From: Candidatus Nanoarchaeia archaeon
Lineage (GTDB): Archaea; Nanobdellota; Nanobdellia; Woesearchaeales; CG1-02-33-12
Reading direction: 5' to 3'
DNA: 15,942 bases
Assembly (NCBI GenBank): GCA_028711925.1
Contig: JAQTRH010000009.1
Location: 1 to 15,942, forward strand
The position numbers and the translations under genes were made by a program. This document shows positions 12,983 to 15,942 of the stretch, piece after piece; positions within the stretch are counted from its first letter, which is position 1, and each line of letters starts with the position of its first letter. Below the pieces are notes generated by a model. It was given only the letters and a program-made list of their open reading frames with translations. It was not told where the DNA came from and did not search any database.

Positions 12983-13010
12983 AAAATATTTGCATATTAA
13001 ATAGTTATTA

Positions 13011-13026
13011 TCATATGTTGTCATAT
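13011..13026. promoter_or_regulatory. Direct repeat TCATAT-GTTG-TCATAT, candidate ribbon-helix-helix operator
   Basis: TCATAT at 13011-13016 and 13021-13026 gives a 10-bp period, the spacing expected when ribbon-helix-helix dimers bind side by side on one face of DNA. A further CATAT lies at 12993-12997. The repeat ends about 12 bp before the TATA box of the RHH-nucleotidyltransferase gene, in the spacer shared with the divergent 12916 gene. Operator function is inferred. Confidence 0.45.
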
Positions 13027-13037
13027 AAAACAAAAAC

Positions 13038-13045
13038 TTTAAATA
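13038..13045 (+). promoter_or_regulatory. TATA box for the nucleotidyltransferase-mutase operon
   Basis: TTTAAATA is centred about 27 bp before the ATG at 13068. The first gene should therefore be leaderless, while the second has a Shine-Dalgarno. Confidence 0.55.
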
Positions 13046-13067
13046 CAAGCAGCGTTTAAAAACAATT

Positions 13068-13904
13068 ATGAAAGAGAGGGTAACACTAACGCTTGATTCT
13101 GATGTTATAAAGAGGGTTGACTCAACAGTTGATGGTTTTAATGTTAAGAATCGTTCTCATGCTGTTGAGCTTCTTGTTTTAAAAGCTCTTGGAGACAATG
13201 TCCCAAAAAAAGCAGTTATTCTCGCAGGAGGCAAGGGAACAAGGTTGAGGCCAATAACCTATGAAATACCAAAGGCTTTAATTCCTGTCCACGGAAAAAC
13301 ACTTACAGAGCACCTTTTTGACCTATTTAAAAATTACGAGATAAAAGATGTTACTATGGCAGTTGGCCATATGAAAGACAAAATAAGGGATTATTTCAAT
13401 GATGGGTCAAAATTTGGGTTAAGGATAAAATATATTGAAGAGAATGAGCCGCTGGGAACAGCAGGCCCAATAAAGCTGGGGAAAAAACTGTTTAAGGAAT
13501 CTTTCATTGTCTCAAATGGTGATGAGCTTAAGGACATCAACATAGAAGAAATGTATAGGTTTCATAAGGAAAACAATGCGCTTGCAACGATAGCCCTAAC
13601 AACTGTGGATGATCCTAGCAAGTATGGAGTTGCAAGATTATCCGGCTCAAGGATACTGGAGTTTGTTGAGAAGCCAAAGAAAGAAAAAGCCCCGTCAAAT
13701 CTTATTAGTTCCGGATTTTACATAATTGAGCCAGAGGTAATTGAATTGATTCCAGACGGCTTCGCAATGTTTGAAAAAGATGTTTTCCCAAAGCTTGCTG
13801 AAATGGGCAGGCTTTACGGCTATCCATTCAGCGGCCAATGGTTTGATACAGGGAATATAATAAGGTATGAGAAAGCATTGAAAGAATGGAAAGATTTAGT
13901 TTAA
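13068..13904 (+). CDS. Ribbon-helix-helix DNA-binding domain fused to NDP-sugar nucleotidyltransferase
   Basis: A 278-residue two-domain protein. Residues 1-42 (MKERVTLTLDSDVIKRVDST, then NRSHAVELLVLKALG) have the beta-alpha-alpha pattern of a ribbon-helix-helix DNA-binding unit: alternating T-L-L in the strand and the N/R-S turn before helix 2. From residue 48 there is a sugar-1-phosphate nucleotidyltransferase. It has the nucleotide loop LAGGKGTRLRP (52-62), PKALIPVHGK (69-77), EPLGTAG (127-133), the metal aspartate in SNGDEL (D152), VEKP (200-203) and WFDTG (258-262). It lacks the left-handed beta-helix tail of GlmU-type enzymes. Base and sugar are undetermined; GTP/mannose-1-P or UTP/dTTP with glucose-1-P are candidates. 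It is first in an operon with a phosphohexomutase. Confidence 0.88.
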   Translation: MKERVTLTLDSDVIKRVDSTVDGFNVKNRSHAVELLVLKALGDNVPKKAVILAGGKGTRLRPITYEIPKALIPVHGKTLTEHLFDLFKNYEIKDVTMAVGHMKDKIRDYFNDGSKFGLRIKYIEENEPLGTAGPIKLGKKLFKESFIVSNGDELKDINIEEMYRFHKENNALATIALTTVDDPSKYGVARLSGSRILEFVEKPKKEKAPSNLISSGFYIIEPEVIELIPDGFAMFEKDVFPKLAEMGRLYGYPFSGQWFDTGNIIRYEKALKEWKDLV

Positions 13905-13911
13905 TCATTCT

Positions 13912-13920
13912 AAGGGTGAT
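13912..13920 (+). promoter_or_regulatory. Shine-Dalgarno for the phosphohexomutase gene
   Basis: AAGGGTGAT ends three bases before the ATG at 13924, within the 19-bp gap between the two operon genes. It confirms the start and translation from a shared message. Confidence 0.7.
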
Positions 13921-13923
13921 AAA

Positions 13924-15255
13924 ATGAGTATATTCAAAGCGTATGATATAAGGGGGATTTATCCTAACGAACTGGATGAAGAGATGGTTTACAATATAGG
14001 GAGGGCATTTGTTCATTACCTTAAATGCAAAAGGGTTGTTATAGGAAGAGACATGCGCTTGAGTTCTGATTCATTTTTCAAGGCACTTTCAGATGGCATA
14101 ACAGACCAGGGAGCAGATGTTATTGATATAGGATTAAGTGGAACAGATATGCTTTACTTTGCTGTCTCAAATTATGGTTATGAAAGCGGGATAATGATTA
14201 CAGCATCCCACAATTCAAAAGAGTGGAACGGATTAAAGCTTGTGAGAGAAAAGGCAATTCCATTAAGCATAGAAACAGGAATAGGACAGATACAAGAGAT
14301 TGTTGAAAAAAATCAGTTCAGCAACGCAGAAAACAAGGGAAAAATAACAAAAAAAGAGATAATGGATGATTATGTTAAGTTTGTTCACAGCTTTGCTGAT
14401 TCAGAAAAAATAAAGCCATTAAAGGTTGTAATGGATGCATCAAACGGAATGGCCGGAGTTATAGCCCCAAAAATCTTTGAAAAAACAAATATTGAAATTA
14501 TTCCTATGTACTTTGATTTAGACGGCACTTTTCCTAACCACCAGTCAAACCCATTAATTGAAGAAAATAGAGAACAGATAATGAAAAAGGTTGTTGAGGA
14601 AAAAGCAGACCTTGGCATAACATGGGACGGAGATGCTGACCGCTGCTTTTTCATTGATGATAAGGGAAAGTTTATACAGGGAGATTTTATAACAGGGCTT
14701 TTTGCTGAGAGCATGCTTAAGAAAAATCCCGGCTCAATGATTCTTTATGACTTAAGGGCAAGCTGGTTTGTAAAGGATATAATTCAGAAAAACAATGGAA
14801 AATCAAGGATGTGCAGGGTTGGGCATGCATTCTTCAAGCAGTACATGAGAGAAGAGGATGCAGTATTTGCGGGCGAGGTTACAGGCCATTATTATTACAA
14901 GTACAAAGACTTTTACACAGACAACGGAATGATTCCTGCACTTCAAATGCTAGAATTAATATCAGAAAAAAACAAATCACTTTCTGAAATATTAAAGATT
15001 ACAGAAAATTATTTTATAAGTGGGGAGATAAACTCCGAGGTGGAAGACAAGGAAGCAATAATGGAAAAGCTTGAGCAGGAATTCAGTGACTGCAAAATTT
15101 CCCATATGGATGGTGTTTCAATAGAGTATGATGACTGGCATTTCAATGTTCGGCCATCCAATACAGAACCATTATTAAGGCTTAATCTTGAGGCCAAGAC
15201 AAAAGAAAAGATGGAAGAAATGGGGGATAAGGTATTAAATATTATAAGGTCCTAG
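13924..15255 (+). CDS. Phosphomannomutase/phosphoglucomutase (alpha-D-phosphohexomutase)
   Basis: A 443-residue enzyme that interconverts hexose 6-phosphate and 1-phosphate. It carries the N-terminal KAYDIRGIYP (5-14), the phosphoserine loop ITASHN with S95, and the metal loop DGDADR (D235, D237, D239, R240). It also has the sugar-specificity loop GEVTGH (317-322) and the phosphate-binding loop RPSNTEPLLR (410-419). GEVTGH-type loops with a GE-SGH-like Glu are found in bifunctional PMM/PGM enzymes, so mannose or glucose phosphates are both plausible. It is encoded 19 bp after the nucleotidyltransferase. The mutase and transferase together would turn a hexose 6-phosphate into an NDP-sugar for glycans, glycolipid or surface glycosylation. 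Confidence 0.92.
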   Translation: MSIFKAYDIRGIYPNELDEEMVYNIGRAFVHYLKCKRVVIGRDMRLSSDSFFKALSDGITDQGADVIDIGLSGTDMLYFAVSNYGYESGIMITASHNSKEWNGLKLVREKAIPLSIETGIGQIQEIVEKNQFSNAENKGKITKKEIMDDYVKFVHSFADSEKIKPLKVVMDASNGMAGVIAPKIFEKTNIEIIPMYFDLDGTFPNHQSNPLIEENREQIMKKVVEEKADLGITWDGDADRCFFIDDKGKFIQGDFITGLFAESMLKKNPGSMILYDLRASWFVKDIIQKNNGKSRMCRVGHAFFKQYMREEDAVFAGEVTGHYYYKYKDFYTDNGMIPALQMLELISEKNKSLSEILKITENYFISGEINSEVEDKEAIMEKLEQEFSDCKISHMDGVSIEYDDWHFNVRPSNTEPLLRLNLEAKTKEKMEEMGDKVLNIIRS

Positions 15256-15312
15256 TTCTAACACTATTAAAATATTCAAAACTATCTTAAGAAACTACTA
15301 GTTAGTGGTATC

Positions 15313-15330
15313 AAATAGAAAGATTTATAA
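15313..15330 (+). promoter_or_regulatory. Promoter of the 15354 gene, shared element
   Basis: AAATAGAAAGATTTATAA matches the element before 9926 and 12916 (AAATAGAAAGCTTTATA) with one change. It is centred 27 bp before the ATG at 15354, so the transcript is predicted leaderless. AACTACTAGTT (15293-15303), a 5-1-5 palindrome, lies ten bases upstream. The rest of the 98-bp gap shows nothing else. Confidence 0.55.
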
Positions 15331-15353
15331 AGTTTAAATGTTATTATTTATAT

Positions 15354-15911
15354 ATGGGAAAAATAGAAAAAGATTTAGAATCAAGATTAAAAGGTATTAA
15401 TACCCGAAATATTAGAAAAAGTTTAATTTCTCAGCTTGAAAATAGAGATTATGCTAAAGCTGCATGTAGAGATAATCCTTATTTTAAATATAACCTTATA
15501 GATGCAATTATTAATAACATTAATCAATATGCTTCAACAGAACCAAAATTTAAATCAAACCTAAACAGCACTTTAAATAAAGATGAAGCCAAAAGAGTTT
15601 TTTATGGCCTTGTATGTATGGAAGGTTATGATTCTGATTTAAGCAAAGTAATATCTAAGCTGACAGATTGGGAAAAGGTTTGTTTTTTTGCAGGAGTGTG
15701 GAATAAAAGAGAGATGAAAGATATTAATTCAAAATATTTTGTTAATATAGTAAAAGATTATATAAAAGCCGGATATAACTTTCTTAATAAAAAGCATATG
15801 ATTCATTATAATGAAGGAGAGTATAAAAGGCCCATTAAAATACCAGGTTCACAAGATTATCATAAAAAACAAGGTAATAATGAAAAAAAACAGCTTTCAT
15901 TTGATTTTTAG
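15354..15911 (+). CDS. Orphan soluble helical protein with C-terminal QLSFDF
   Basis: A 185-residue protein of unrecognised family, mostly helical through residue 148 (for example RKSLISQLENRDYAKAACRD, YNLIDAIINNINQY, DEAKRVFYGLVCME, SDLSKVISKLTDWEKVCFFA). A polar, likely disordered tail (149-179) follows and ends in KKQLSFDF. The terminal Gln plus aromatic residues recall sliding-clamp-binding tails, but they do not fit the canonical archaeal PCNA motif, which has adjacent aromatics at positions 7 and 8. No membrane segment or catalytic motif is seen. It is AT-rich in codon use like the 9926 and 12916 genes and shares their promoter element. The start has no Shine-Dalgarno and the message is predicted leaderless. 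Confidence 0.7.
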   Translation: MGKIEKDLESRLKGINTRNIRKSLISQLENRDYAKAACRDNPYFKYNLIDAIINNINQYASTEPKFKSNLNSTLNKDEAKRVFYGLVCMEGYDSDLSKVISKLTDWEKVCFFAGVWNKREMKDINSKYFVNIVKDYIKAGYNFLNKKHMIHYNEGEYKRPIKIPGSQDYHKKQGNNEKKQLSFDF

Positions 15912-15942
15912 AGTAAATAATTTTTTAAAGTAAACTATCGTC

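Noticed and set aside
1..15942. CRISPR array, tRNA, rRNA or insertion sequence
   Set aside because: No regularly spaced repeats, no tRNA cloverleaf with a GTTC-type arm, and no transposase motif or terminal repeats were seen on reading both strands by eye.

Overview
The window is archaeal. It carries an archaeal RNA polymerase stalk subunit (Rpb4/RpoF), ribosomal proteins L21e and L35Ae, the C-terminal end of initiation factor aIF2 gamma, a DUF655 protein, AlaX and a CDKAL1-type tRNA methylthiotransferase. The DNA is AT-rich. Many start codons lie about 26-35 bp downstream of a BRE/TATA box, which implies leaderless or very short leader transcripts, while internal operon genes carry GGTGA-type Shine-Dalgarno sequences. 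The many small orphan membrane proteins and small orphan soluble proteins resemble what is seen in small-genome DPANN archaea (Woesearchaeota/Pacearchaeota-like). That placement is an inference from gene content, not a phylogenetic result.

Layout. 1-1860: the 3' end of aIF2 gamma, two short two-helix membrane proteins, then a leftward informational cluster transcribed rpl21e, rpoF, DUF655. 1960-3320: a six-helix membrane protein with a charged Arg/Pro/Glu linker, and a small four-helix protein made by internal duplication. 3322-4830: leftward L35Ae and a TctA-family permease. 4831-6169: a divergent promoter region with two GC-rich symmetric elements, then a fold-III PLP decarboxylase of the ornithine/lysine type. 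6274-8226: a small membrane protein, a GH15/phosphorylase-kinase-like glucanase and a membrane-anchored OB-fold protein. 8223-9002: a leftward three-gene operon containing a possible ribosome-hibernation-factor-like protein and a DUF131-like membrane protein that appears frameshifted. 9162-9800: leftward alaX. 10934-12214: the tRNA methylthiotransferase. 13068-15255: a two-gene operon of a ribbon-helix-helix/sugar-nucleotidyltransferase fusion and a phosphomannomutase/phosphoglucomutase. The operon looks able to make an NDP-sugar from a hexose 6-phosphate.

Three orphan genes (9926-10867 rightward, 12194-12916 leftward, 15354-15911 rightward) are scattered among the housekeeping genes of the right half. 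They are visibly more AT-rich than their neighbours and share an extended promoter element (AAATAGAAAG followed by C/A and TTTATA). Two of them also share a 15-bp partly palindromic element. They are the best candidates for an undescribed co-regulated set. The other notable points are the DNA-binding-domain/enzyme fusion with a 10-bp-spaced direct repeat just upstream of its own promoter, and the frameshifted DUF131-like gene. I saw no rRNA, tRNA, CRISPR array or insertion sequence.
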